From: an uncultured Mucispirillum sp.
Lineage (GTDB): Bacteria > Chrysiogenota > Deferribacteres > Deferribacterales > Mucispirillaceae
Direction of reading: 5' to 3'
DNA: 39,738 nt
Assembly: GCA_944324495.1 (NCBI GenBank)
Contig: CALUWN010000015.1
Location: 1-39,738 of the forward strand
A program made the position numbers and the translations under genes. The notes below the pieces were generated by a model that saw nothing but the letters and a program-made list of their open reading frames with translations, was not told the origin of the DNA and made no database searches. Below are positions 8,040 to 15,669 of this stretch, one piece after another. Each line of letters starts with the position of its first letter. Positions within the stretch are counted from its first letter, which is position 1.

Positions 8040-10387
8040 TGGATAATGCAGGCAATACAAAATCTAAAGCAAGTGTTTTTGCGATAGTTATAAATCTGCG
8101 TATTATAAGCAGGCTTTATGGTATAATTTTCAAAGAAAGTAATATAGAAAAAATTTATAGTTCATTTTTTGAGCAAATAAACAGTAAAACAAATTTTCTC
8201 ACTGATTTATGGCAGGAATGTGGGTTTACCTGCCCCATGAGCATTTTTGGCGATGATTTAAAAGAAATAGAAGCAAAAGCTATAAAGGCAGCAAAGGGTA
8301 TGGAAGATAAAAGTGATTATATTGCTGATTTTAATATAACAAAACAGCTTCCACACCTAATTAGCAGTGCCACACTTTTAGATAAAAAGCGTGAAAATGT
8401 TTTTTTGCCTGTTGAAAAATTTAGTAATACTGCAATTTTTCCTGTAAAAGAGAATTATAAATTAGAAGAAATAGAAGAAAAATATAAAAATATATATAAT
8501 GAACTAATTTCAGATATAGTATGTGTATTAAATAATGCGGAAAAAGATAAATCCATACTTATGACAAGTGCTGCTTTAGATTCTATATTTTTTAAATATT
8601 TATCAAATATACCAGCATTTTATACAGGTGATAATGATGATATATCACTATATGAATATGCAAAAGTAGTATCAGCCTTTTCAAGTGCAGGGTATATGCA
8701 AAAAGATGCTCTAAATGATAGCTTTGCATTAATTAGAGGTGATTTTTTCAGTATACAAAATTTTATATTTAATAAAGATGCAGCCAGCAAAAACCCTGCT
8801 AATTTATTAAGAGGCAAATCTTTTTATGTATCTTTAATGTCTGATATTGCTTCACTTAATGTACTTGAAACACTTAATCTGCCGTATTTTAATTTAATGA
8901 TGAACGCAGCAGGTCAGTTTGTAATATTAAGTGATTATAATGATGAAATAAGTCAAAAATTACTTGCATTAAAAAATGAAATGGAAACATGGCTTTACAA
9001 TAAGTACTATGCTTCAGTTTCCATGGGGCTTTCTGTGTTTGCCTGCAGTATAGATGATTTTAATTATTCAAACTTTAATCTACTTTTATTAAAACTTTTG
9101 GGAGAAAAAGAAAAATCAAAAGCAACAAGATTTAATTTAATAGAAGATAAACCATATATTTTTACAGATTATTATAAACATTTTACAGAAAACAGTAGTA
9201 AATGCGAATATTGTGGCATTATGCCAAAAAAAGATAATAAATTTTCAGCCTGCGATAACTGCCTGCTGTACTTGCAGTATGGTCAAAATTTAAGAACAAG
9301 CAAATATTTATATATAATAAAAAATGAAAATGGTGAATTCTTTAATAAATACAACATAAGTTTTGATGAAAATAAAAAGGCAGATGCTTTTATGCGAATG
9401 CATATAGATATGCAGGATAAGGCAGATAAAAGTTATAATTATCAAGATGTTATACATTATAGAAGCTATGTGGCAGTAGATAATGATGTAATACGCTCTT
9501 TTGCAGATATTGCTGCATACAGCATAGATAAAAGTGGTGCAAATATTTTGGCAGTATTAAAAGCAGATGTAGATAATCTAGGGTTAATATTTGCATGTGG
9601 GCTTTCTGAAAAAGACAGTAACGGTAAAGTAACAAGGGGCAGGCTTACTTTTTCAAGAACCAATATGCTTTCCCGTTTAATACACAACTTTTTTTCATAT
9701 CATTTATATATGATTATGCAGGAAAAAAAGTTAAATATATATACAGTTTTTGCTGGAGGGGACGATTTATTTCTTGTGGGCAGGTATGATGAAGTAATAA
9801 AGACTGCAAAAATCTTATATGATGAATTTGAAAGGTTTACAAATAAAAATAAAGAGATAACAATTTCAGCAGGCATAGGTTTTTATAATGACGGCACACC
9901 AGTATGGTTTATGGCAGAGGATGCAGAAAGCAGGCTTGAAAATGCAAAACATTTTAGAGCAAAAGGGCAGGAAAAAAGTATTATAAAAGGTAATATAAGC
10001 CTTCTTTATGGCGAATATAAATATGCAACTTTTTTAAAGGAATACGCAGTTTTTCAAGAAAAAATCAAATATTATGATAAACATATAGATGTATCACATG
10101 GGCTTTTATATAAACTTATGAACTACTGCGATATGAAAATAGAATATGAAAAAGAGCAAAAAGATAATATGGGAAATATTAATTTAAATAACTTGTTATG
10201 GCGTTCTCATTTTCATTATGTATTGGGAAAATTAAGTGTAAAAAATATTCCAAAAGGTGTAAATGCGAAAGAGTTTACAGATAGTATTAAAAATGAACTA
10301 TCAATATATTTTACTGATTTTATAGAAAATAATGCTGTATTACTTAAAACTTTCACAGCATTACAGCTATATAATACAAAAAAATAA
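8039..10387 (+). CDS. cas10: Cas10/Csm1, cyclic oligoadenylate synthase with degenerate HD domain
   Basis: Large subunit of the type III-A effector. The 782-aa protein shows a first Palm domain (LIRGDFFSIQNFIF, about 226-240), a zinc-binding pair CEYC...CDNC (C389, C392, C405, C408), and a second Palm with ADVDNLG near 510 and AGGDDLF (G573-D576), the cyclase motif. The N-terminus lacks the HD pair expected of the Cas10 nuclease. The family segment DISLYDHxK appears here as DISLYEYAK near residue 201-209, so both the Asp and the His are replaced. I infer that ssDNA cleavage is lost and cOA synthesis kept. It overlaps cas6 by one base and precedes csm2 by 15 bp. III-A rather than III-B follows from the csm2-5 neighbours. 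Confidence 0.92.
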   Translation: MDNAGNTKSKASVFAIVINLRIISRLYGIIFKESNIEKIYSSFFEQINSKTNFLTDLWQECGFTCPMSIFGDDLKEIEAKAIKAAKGMEDKSDYIADFNITKQLPHLISSATLLDKKRENVFLPVEKFSNTAIFPVKENYKLEEIEEKYKNIYNELISDIVCVLNNAEKDKSILMTSAALDSIFFKYLSNIPAFYTGDNDDISLYEYAKVVSAFSSAGYMQKDALNDSFALIRGDFFSIQNFIFNKDAASKNPANLLRGKSFYVSLMSDIASLNVLETLNLPYFNLMMNAAGQFVILSDYNDEISQKLLALKNEMETWLYNKYYASVSMGLSVFACSIDDFNYSNFNLLLLKLLGEKEKSKATRFNLIEDKPYIFTDYYKHFTENSSKCEYCGIMPKKDNKFSACDNCLLYLQYGQNLRTSKYLYIIKNENGEFFNKYNISFDENKKADAFMRMHIDMQDKADKSYNYQDVIHYRSYVAVDNDVIRSFADIAAYSIDKSGANILAVLKADVDNLGLIFACGLSEKDSNGKVTRGRLTFSRTNMLSRLIHNFFSYHLYMIMQEKKLNIYTVFAGGDDLFLVGRYDEVIKTAKILYDEFERFTNKNKEITISAGIGFYNDGTPVWFMAEDAESRLENAKHFRAKGQEKSIIKGNISLLYGEYKYATFLKEYAVFQEKIKYYDKHIDVSHGLLYKLMNYCDMKIEYEKEQKDNMGNINLNNLLWRSHFHYVLGKLSVKNIPKGVNAKEFTDSIKNELSIYFTDFIENNAVLLKTFTALQLYNTKK

Positions 10388-10402
10388 CAGGGGAGGTTAT
10401 GT

Positions 10403-10861
10403 ATGAATAATCCATATGGTAAACATGGAGGGGATATTAACCATAATAATAAAAATTCTAATAATGAAACACAGAGTATTAAACCATACTTAAAGGAACT
10501 AACAAAAGATAATTTAGCAGATATGATTAATAAAAATGCAGATGTTATTGCAAAAATAATTAAGCAGGGCTCAAATTCATATACTCAGGTAAGGAAATTT
10601 TATGATGAGCTTTTATCATTACAGAAGCAGGCTCAAGGAAATCAAAATAATGTTGATAGTGGAGAATTTGAAAAAATGCTGCCTATGATATATTTAGTAA
10701 AATCTAAAGCAGCCTATGCAAGGGGCAAGAAGAATATTAATGATAACCTGCTTTCTTTTTTAGTATTTTATATTGAAAAAATAAAAAATATAGAGCAGTT
10801 GAAATATTTTATGCTGTATTTTGAAGCTATTTTAGGCTATTTAAGGCTTCATTCAAAATAA
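10403..10861 (+). CDS. csm2: Csm2, small subunit of the type III-A complex
   Basis: Small helical protein forming the inner filament of the Csm complex. It has 152 aa: an Asn/His-rich, disordered-looking N-terminus of about 30 residues, then an all-helical body ending in YLVKSKAAYARGKK...FYIEKIKN...YFEAILGYLRLH, the usual Csm2 C-terminal pattern. A strong site GGGGAGG (10390-10396) precedes ATG 10403. Position between cas10 and csm3 is the standard order. Confidence 0.88.
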   Translation: MNNPYGKHGGDINHNNKNSNNETQSIKPYLKELTKDNLADMINKNADVIAKIIKQGSNSYTQVRKFYDELLSLQKQAQGNQNNVDSGEFEKMLPMIYLVKSKAAYARGKKNINDNLLSFLVFYIEKIKNIEQLKYFMLYFEAILGYLRLHSK

Positions 10862-10874
10862 GGGGGATAATAAA

Positions 10875-11591
10875 ATGTCATTTAAAATAATACAATATAA
10901 TATAGAAATTATAGTAAAAACAGGGCTTTTTATTGGTACAGGTAATACCAGTATGAGAATTGGTGGGGTAGATAATGAGTTTATACGAAACCCAGCAAAT
11001 AATGAGCCTTATATTCCCGGAAGTAGTTTAAAGGGGAAAATACGTAGTTTATTAGAATATGATGCAGGGCTTTTAGCTGTATCTAGAGATGGCGGTGTAT
11101 TAAATGCAAAAAAAGTGCAGTATGCAAAAAGCCAGAATATAGGCAATACTAAAAATATGGAAAATATTTTAAAACTTTTTGGCACAGCAGCAGATAATAA
11201 ATCATCAAAAGAAAATAATATTGTAGAACAAATAAATTATGGTATTACAAGGCTTTCTTTTTCTGATTTAAATCTGAAAAAAAGTAATAATGAATACACT
11301 GAAATATTTGAAGTTAAACCAGAAACAGCCATAGATAGAAGCACTGGGAAAGCTCATGATGGTGCATTAAGATTTACAGAAAGGGTTGTTGCAGGCACAA
11401 AATTTATAGGGACTATTACTTTAAAAGTGTTTGCAGAAAAACCGCATTATGATAATGAAGAAGAATTTGAAAATATGCTAAAAAGAGGGTTGCAGCTTTT
11501 AGAATTAGATGCACTAGGTGGCTCATCCAGCCGTGGTTATGGCAAAGTTTCCATTATATTTGACGGAAAAGAACTACCAGAACTCGCGTAG
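10875..11591 (+). CDS. csm3: Csm3, backbone RAMP and target-RNA nuclease of the type III-A complex
   Basis: Repeated backbone subunit (Cas7 group) that cuts target RNA at 6-nt steps. In its 238 aa, GLFIGTGNTSMRIGGVDNEF places an Asp at residue 33, the position of the known catalytic Asp of Csm3, so RNA cleavage should be intact. YIPGSSLKGKIRSLLE and ALDRSTGKAHDGALRFTE-like segments (residues about 155-172) are family hallmarks, as is the C-terminal LGGSSSRGYGKV. It starts 13 bp after csm2 with AGGGGG upstream. Confidence 0.95.
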   Translation: MSFKIIQYNIEIIVKTGLFIGTGNTSMRIGGVDNEFIRNPANNEPYIPGSSLKGKIRSLLEYDAGLLAVSRDGGVLNAKKVQYAKSQNIGNTKNMENILKLFGTAADNKSSKENNIVEQINYGITRLSFSDLNLKKSNNEYTEIFEVKPETAIDRSTGKAHDGALRFTERVVAGTKFIGTITLKVFAEKPHYDNEEEFENMLKRGLQLLELDALGGSSSRGYGKVSIIFDGKELPELA

Positions 11592-11619
11592 AAAATTATA
11601 AATCTAATAGAGAATAAAT

Positions 11620-12579
11620 ATGGAATATACATATATTAGTTTAGATATAAAGCCTGTATCATCATTTGCTAGTGAGCTTTCATCAGATACTTTTTTTGGT
11701 CAGATTTGCTATATGCTTTATATGCAGGGATACGATTTAGATGAATATTTAAAGGATTATGAAAATGACCCATTTTTTGTAATATCAGATTGTTTCCCTA
11801 TGGGTTATATTTCTATCCAGCAGATGCCTGTAAAACCAGTATCAGAAATAAATATTTATAATCTTGCTGCAAGAAAAGCATCAAAAAATAAAAATAAAAT
11901 AAAATTAGATGAGCTTATTAGTAAGGGCATATTAACTAGAGAAAAAAACGGGCTTATAAAAGAAACTGTTGATATTTCAAATATGCAGGATAGTTGGAAA
12001 AAATATAAATATGATGTGATAAAAGCTCATATCAATAGATATACAGGCACAACTTTAAATGAAGAATTTGCTCCATATTCTAATATTGAATACAGCTATA
12101 TGGCAAAAAAGGGAGAGTTTTATTTTAGGCTATATTTATATGTAAAAGAAGGTTTTGATGACAATATTATTATTTCAGCTATAGAAAATATAGGCCAAAC
12201 TGGTTATGGCAGTAAAACTTCAACTGGTAAAGGTTTTTTTAAAGTTTATAGAAATGAAAATATCAAGATAAATACAGAAAATAAAGATTCATTTATTTTA
12301 TTAAGTAATACTGTAATTTCAGGAATGGATAAATTTACTAACAAAATGTATTACACACCTGTAACCCGCTTTGGCAAACATGGGATATTAACAGAAAAAG
12401 GCACACCTTTTAAAAATCCATTTGTAATGGCAACAAGTGGAGCATTAGCATTAAATGTAAAAAATGAATGTTTTAATAAAGCCTATGTGGGTAAAGGAGT
12501 ATTTGGATTATCACATCACAAAAATGCAGTATCTCAAGGCTATGGGCTATATATTCCCTTAAAATTGGTGGAAGAATAA
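11620..12579 (+). CDS. csm4: Csm4, crRNA 5'-tag-binding RAMP
   Basis: Cas5-group subunit that holds the crRNA 5' handle and contacts Cas10. The 319-aa protein begins with TYISLDIKPVSSFASELSSDTFFGQICYML, where the S-DT-FGQ pattern is typical of Csm4. GQTGYGSKTSTGKGFFKVY near 190-210 is its glycine-rich loop, and the C-terminal GVFGLSHHKNAVSQGYGLYIPL fits the family. A 28-bp gap separates it from csm3, and csm5 starts one base after its stop. Confidence 0.9.
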   Translation: MEYTYISLDIKPVSSFASELSSDTFFGQICYMLYMQGYDLDEYLKDYENDPFFVISDCFPMGYISIQQMPVKPVSEINIYNLAARKASKNKNKIKLDELISKGILTREKNGLIKETVDISNMQDSWKKYKYDVIKAHINRYTGTTLNEEFAPYSNIEYSYMAKKGEFYFRLYLYVKEGFDDNIIISAIENIGQTGYGSKTSTGKGFFKVYRNENIKINTENKDSFILLSNTVISGMDKFTNKMYYTPVTRFGKHGILTEKGTPFKNPFVMATSGALALNVKNECFNKAYVGKGVFGLSHHKNAVSQGYGLYIPLKLVEE

Positions 12580-12580
12580 T

Positions 12581-13645
12581 ATGAATAAAATATTAAATTT
12601 TAAAATGCAGACTATATCACCTTTGCATATTTCAAGCGGGCAGGAAATTGAGCCATATTCATATATTGTAAAAGCAGAAAATAATGGAGATAAAAGGCTT
12701 TATTATATAAACCTATATGAATTTATATCATTAATTAACCAAGATGAAAGGCAAAAATTAACACAAATATTATCAGAAATAAATGCAAATAACAGCTTAA
12801 ATAACGCTGTGGAATTTGTATATAATCTTTTTAATAAAGAAAAACACAGTGAAGCTGTGCTTCTTGAATATAAGATAACAAACAAATTTTATGAAGAATA
12901 TAAAAAAAGATTAGATAATAAAAATATTGCAAACATTATGCTTTATACCTGTATAAAGGATGGTAATTATAAGCCTTATATCCCCGGTTCTTCTATTAAA
13001 GGTGCAGTAAAAAGGGCATTTGAATATAAGCATGATGCAAGTGGATACAGTAGCGAACTTTTAAAAATGAAAGTAGGTGATAGAGCTGAAAAAGACCCAT
13101 TTAAAATGTTAAAAATAGCAGATTTATATTCTGATAATCTATCAATAAATATAGGCTATGTGAGAGATTTTGCCTTAAATACATTAAATATTGCAGATAT
13201 GCGTATAAATATAATGGCAGAATTTATAAGTAATACAGTAGATTTTGACTTATGCTTAAATATAAATAATAACTATAATAAAGCAGGTATTTATAAAAGT
13301 GAATTATTTGAAAAAGATTTTGAAAGTGAAAAAAGTGTTATATTATTTTTAAATGAATATTTTAAAAGACCATTAGAGCGGGAAATAAAATATTTTTCAG
13401 ATAACGGCAAAAATAACAGCAATGAATTTATACAAAATTATAAAAGATTAAAAGATATGTATGGTGAAAATATTGCATTTATAAATATTGGAAAATTTGG
13501 TGGCAAGCTTATAAAAGTAAACAGGGAAAACGATAAAAGCATTTATGCACGAAGATATTATACAGAAATACCAGAAAAAAATATAAAAGAATATAAGCTT
13601 TCACAAGTTATGCCTATTGGCTGGGTGGCAGTATATATTCCATAA
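12581..13645 (+). CDS. csm5: Csm5, crRNA 3'-end RAMP subunit
   Basis: Caps the Csm filament and is linked to crRNA 3' maturation. The 354-aa protein opens with NFKMQTISPLHISSGQEIEP and contains YIPGSSIKGAVKRAFEY (about 132-148), both standard Csm5 motifs. It ends with LSQVMPIGWVAVYIP, the usual tail. It begins one base after csm4 and is last in the operon. No clear terminator follows; the next promoter is at 13683. Confidence 0.92.
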   Translation: MNKILNFKMQTISPLHISSGQEIEPYSYIVKAENNGDKRLYYINLYEFISLINQDERQKLTQILSEINANNSLNNAVEFVYNLFNKEKHSEAVLLEYKITNKFYEEYKKRLDNKNIANIMLYTCIKDGNYKPYIPGSSIKGAVKRAFEYKHDASGYSSELLKMKVGDRAEKDPFKMLKIADLYSDNLSINIGYVRDFALNTLNIADMRINIMAEFISNTVDFDLCLNINNNYNKAGIYKSELFEKDFESEKSVILFLNEYFKRPLEREIKYFSDNGKNNSNEFIQNYKRLKDMYGENIAFINIGKFGGKLIKVNRENDKSIYARRYYTEIPEKNIKEYKLSQVMPIGWVAVYIP

Positions 13646-13682
13646 GAGCATAGATATATAATATTTAATAACTTAAAAGTAT

Positions 13683-13711
13683 TTGACATGGTGATGGGTA
13701 TAATATATATT
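13683..13711 (+). promoter_or_regulatory. promoter of the HigBA-type toxin-antitoxin pair
   Basis: TTGACA at 13683-13688, 17-nt spacer, TATATT at 13706-13711. GGGAG at 13721-13725 then serves the ATG at 13729. The leader is very short. The TATAAT at 13699-13704 is only 10 bases from the -35 box and is not the likely partner. Confidence 0.6.
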
Positions 13712-13728
13712 AGTATTATAGGGAGATA

Positions 13729-14082
13729 ATGTTGTATAATATATATTTTTACAAAGATAAATCAGGTAAAGAACCTGTTGCAGAATATTTATCAGACTTA
13801 TCAACTAAAAATGATAAAAGTAGCAGAATAAAGCTCAATAAAATAAGGGATTATATAAAATTATTATCAACACATGGTTTATCACTGGGTGAGCCATACA
13901 TTAAACATATTGAAGGTGATTTATGGGAGCTGCGCCCTATTAGAGACCGAATATTTTTTATAACTTGGCAGAATAATTCTTTTATTTTATTGCATCATTT
14001 TTTGAAGAAATCACAAAAAACGCCAAAAAAAGAGATAGATGCAGCAAAAAGAAAAATTAATGATTTAAAATCACGGGAGTAA
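13729..14082 (+). CDS. higB: RelE/HigB-type (phage Gp49-like) toxin
   Basis: Predicted ribosome-dependent mRNA interferase. The 117-aa protein matches the Gp49/HigB pattern: YFYKDKSGKEPVAEYLSDL at the N-terminus, then GLSLGEPYIKHIEGDLWELRPIRDRIFFITW, and a C-terminal HHFLKKSQKTPKKEI-AAKRKI helix carrying the basic and His residues of the active site. The antitoxin gene starts 4 bp after its stop. The toxin-first order is typical of higBA. The pair sits between the csm operon and the CRISPR array, where it could stabilise the island; that is inference. Confidence 0.85.
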   Translation: MLYNIYFYKDKSGKEPVAEYLSDLSTKNDKSSRIKLNKIRDYIKLLSTHGLSLGEPYIKHIEGDLWELRPIRDRIFFITWQNNSFILLHHFLKKSQKTPKKEIDAAKRKINDLKSRE

Positions 14083-14086
14083 AAAG

Positions 14087-14389
14087 ATGAGTAATGAAAA
14101 CAATGTAAAGCAAAAATCTGCTATAGGTAGAAGCTGGGAAGAATTTGAAAAAGATATTTATACTGCAGAAGAAATAAGGGAAAGTGATTTAAGGGTATCA
14201 TTAATAAGTGAGTTTATCCGAGCAAGAGATGAATTAGGAATAAGTCAAAAAAAATTAGAAGAATTAACTGGTGTTAAACAGCCAATTATAGCTAGAATGG
14301 AAAAAGGCTATTCAAACCCACAAATAGAAACAGTTTTAAAATTATTAGCCCCAATGGGTAAAACACTAGCTATTGTTCCAATTAAATAA
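14087..14389 (+). CDS. higA: HigA-type XRE-family antitoxin
   Basis: DNA-binding antitoxin, 100 aa, with a C-terminal Cro/C1 helix-turn-helix (RARDELGISQKKLEELTGVKQPIIARMEKG region, about 46-77). It should neutralise the upstream toxin and repress the shared promoter. GGGAG at 14075-14079 precedes ATG 14087. It ends about 20 bp before the first CRISPR-repeat fragment. Confidence 0.85.
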   Translation: MSNENNVKQKSAIGRSWEEFEKDIYTAEEIRESDLRVSLISEFIRARDELGISQKKLEELTGVKQPIIARMEKGYSNPQIETVLKLLAPMGKTLAIVPIK

Positions 14390-14426
14390 ATATGATATAA
14401 AAAAAGATAAGACCTGATTATAAGGG

Positions 14427-14499
14427 CGAGCGTTGTATGCGAGGTGAGATTTTCCCAAGTGAGTAGCGAGGAAATAGAAAATCTCGCTGGGAAGGGTTA
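14427..14499 (+). repeat. stem-loop element module A inside the first CRISPR repeat
   Basis: A single A module directly after TATAAGGG of a truncated repeat. It begins CGAGCG, has a perfect 9-bp stem (14446-14454 with 14477-14485) and ends near GCTGGG at 14491. The next CRISPR-repeat sequence resumes near 14510. The right boundary is uncertain. Confidence 0.6.
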
Positions 14500-14673
14500 T
14501 AGACAACTAGAGACCTGATTATAAGGGATTGAAACCTTAAAGAGTTCAAATCAGAGTTATCTTCTTTTTTTGAGTTGCATTGATAGACCTGACTATAAGG
14601 GATTGAAACTCAACTATTACTGATAAGTTAGCAAATATTTTATAAGTTGCATTGATAGACCTGACTATAAGGG

Positions 14674-14961
14674 CGAGCGACTTTTGCGAGGACACTTTTT
14701 CCCGACTGAATAAGGAGGAAACAGAAAAAGTGGCTGGGGAGCGTTGTATGCGAGGTGAGATTTTCCCGAGTGAGTAGCGAGGAAATAGAAAATCTCGCTG
14801 GCGAGCGACTTTTGCTCCGCTTCGCTCCGAGTACAGAAAACGGCTTGCCATTAATATGGGCAAGACCCCGTTTTTGCGAGGACACTTTTTTCCGACTGAA
14901 TAAGGAGGAAACAAAAAAAGTGGCTGGAGAGCATACAGATAATGCTAAGCTTTATGAATTT
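14674..14961 (+). repeat. 288-bp composite stem-loop element (C-A-B-C-tail) inserted in a CRISPR repeat
   Basis: Flanked by an 8-bp direct repeat TATAAGGG (14666-14673 and 14962-14969). Modules in order: C (stem 14693-14701/14724-14732), A (14757-14765/14788-14796), B (hairpin about 14837-14874 around CTTGCC/GGGCAAG), C (14883-14891/14914-14922), and a tail ending TATGAATTT. Modules A and C are homologous but with different, perfectly paired stems. The whole is richer in G+C than its surroundings. It carries no transposase and resembles a palindromic MITE or REP-type element. The same A-B-C-tail order recurs at 21155-21380. Confidence 0.75.
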
Positions 14962-15123
14962 TATAAGGGATTGAAACATTTCTCCAGAACCTCTTTTTTA
15001 TTCAGGAAATTGGTTGCATTACTAGAGACCTGACTATAAGGGATTATTTAAAAATTGCAAAAATATAAAATATATGTTACAAGATAACTGTTTAGTTTTT
15101 TTCTAATTAACAGGGGTTTTATT

Positions 15124-15654
15124 ATGGAACATGTATTTGGCAAGTTTAATTATTATGATTTATTTGGTCATTTACTGCCAGGGGTTATTATTGGGCTTTT
15201 ACTAAATTATATAATTACTTCCACTACCCTTGAGATAAATATTAAATTTATTACAGATTCAGTTGTTATTAATTTATTTATATTTTATTTTATAGGGCTT
15301 GTATTAAACCGAGTTAGTGCTGTATTAATTGAGCCGCCGCTTATAAAATTAAATGTTCTCCATAAATGCCCTTATCATCAGATTATAAAAGCAGAAAAAG
15401 AAGACCATAAACTTGTGCAGCTACAGGCTGTTATTATTTCATACAGAACTTTTATTGCTGGTTTTTCACTTGTTATATTACTGCTGATTATATTATTTAT
15501 TTTTGGTATTTTAAATATAAATATTACAGAATTTTTTATTTTACTTATTTCATTATTACTTTTAAATACAGTATTTTTTATATCATATAAAAAGCAGTTT
15601 AATGGATATACTGCCCGCGTTATGTATTATGCTGAAAACAGCCAAAACCAGTAA
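15124..15654 (+). CDS. four-helix membrane protein, putative CRISPR type III accessory
   Basis: A 176-aa protein of unrecognised family. After a short N-terminus (FGKFNYYDLFGHLLPG) it has four hydrophobic segments at about 14-34, 57-79, 112-134 and 138-158, with a basic cytoplasmic-looking stretch between helices 2 and 3 (HKCPYHQIIKAEKEDHK) and a short polar tail. Start ATG 15124 is preceded by AACAGGGG. The Card1/Can2 gene begins 15 bp after its stop, so the two are almost surely one operon. Membrane proteins are often linked to type III loci as outputs or anchors; whether this one is gated, recruits the nuclease or forms a pore is unknown. No CARF domain is visible in it. Confidence 0.75.
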   Translation: MEHVFGKFNYYDLFGHLLPGVIIGLLLNYIITSTTLEINIKFITDSVVINLFIFYFIGLVLNRVSAVLIEPPLIKLNVLHKCPYHQIIKAEKEDHKLVQLQAVIISYRTFIAGFSLVILLLIILFIFGILNINITEFFILLISLLLLNTVFFISYKKQFNGYTARVMYYAENSQNQ

Positions 15655-15669
15655 ATAAGGGTATATTAT

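Larger units (their letters stand above)
14403..15045 (+). CRISPR. short, decaying type III-associated CRISPR array with repeat-element insertions
   Basis: Repeat unit is 36 nt, ending ATTGAAAC; the only intact copy is 14574-14609. Other copies: a left fragment ending TATAAGGG at 14426; a copy ending at 14535 with a divergent 5' third; 14646-14673, cut after 28 nt with its last 8 nt at 14970-14977; and a terminal copy at 15013-15045 with a changed 3' end. Spacers are 14536-14573 (38 nt), 14610-14645 (36 nt) and 14978-15012 (35 nt). The 3' decay at the right end suggests the leader is to the left, toward higA. Stem-loop elements interrupt two repeats. No cas1/cas2 lies in the window, so growth of the array would need genes elsewhere. 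Confidence 0.85.

Noticed and set aside
13699-13704. TATAAT as -10 box of the higBA promoter.
   Set aside because: Only 10 bases from TTGACA; TATATT at 13706-13711 gives the proper 17-base spacing.
14510-14535. Taking the module A insertion at 14427 as a clean target duplication like the one at 14674.
   Set aside because: The sequence after it restarts from AGACCTGA rather than just TATAAGGG, and its 5' third does not match the repeat, so the event may be a recombination or a partial copy; no clean empty site can be rebuilt.
14546-15033. Open frames on both strands over the array (14546-14914 minus, 14640-14885 minus, 14755-15033 plus).
   Set aside because: They consist of stem-loop modules, CRISPR repeats and spacers, with no ribosome binding site. 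Both strands are open because the modules are G+C-rich and stop-poor. Treated as non-coding repeat sequence.
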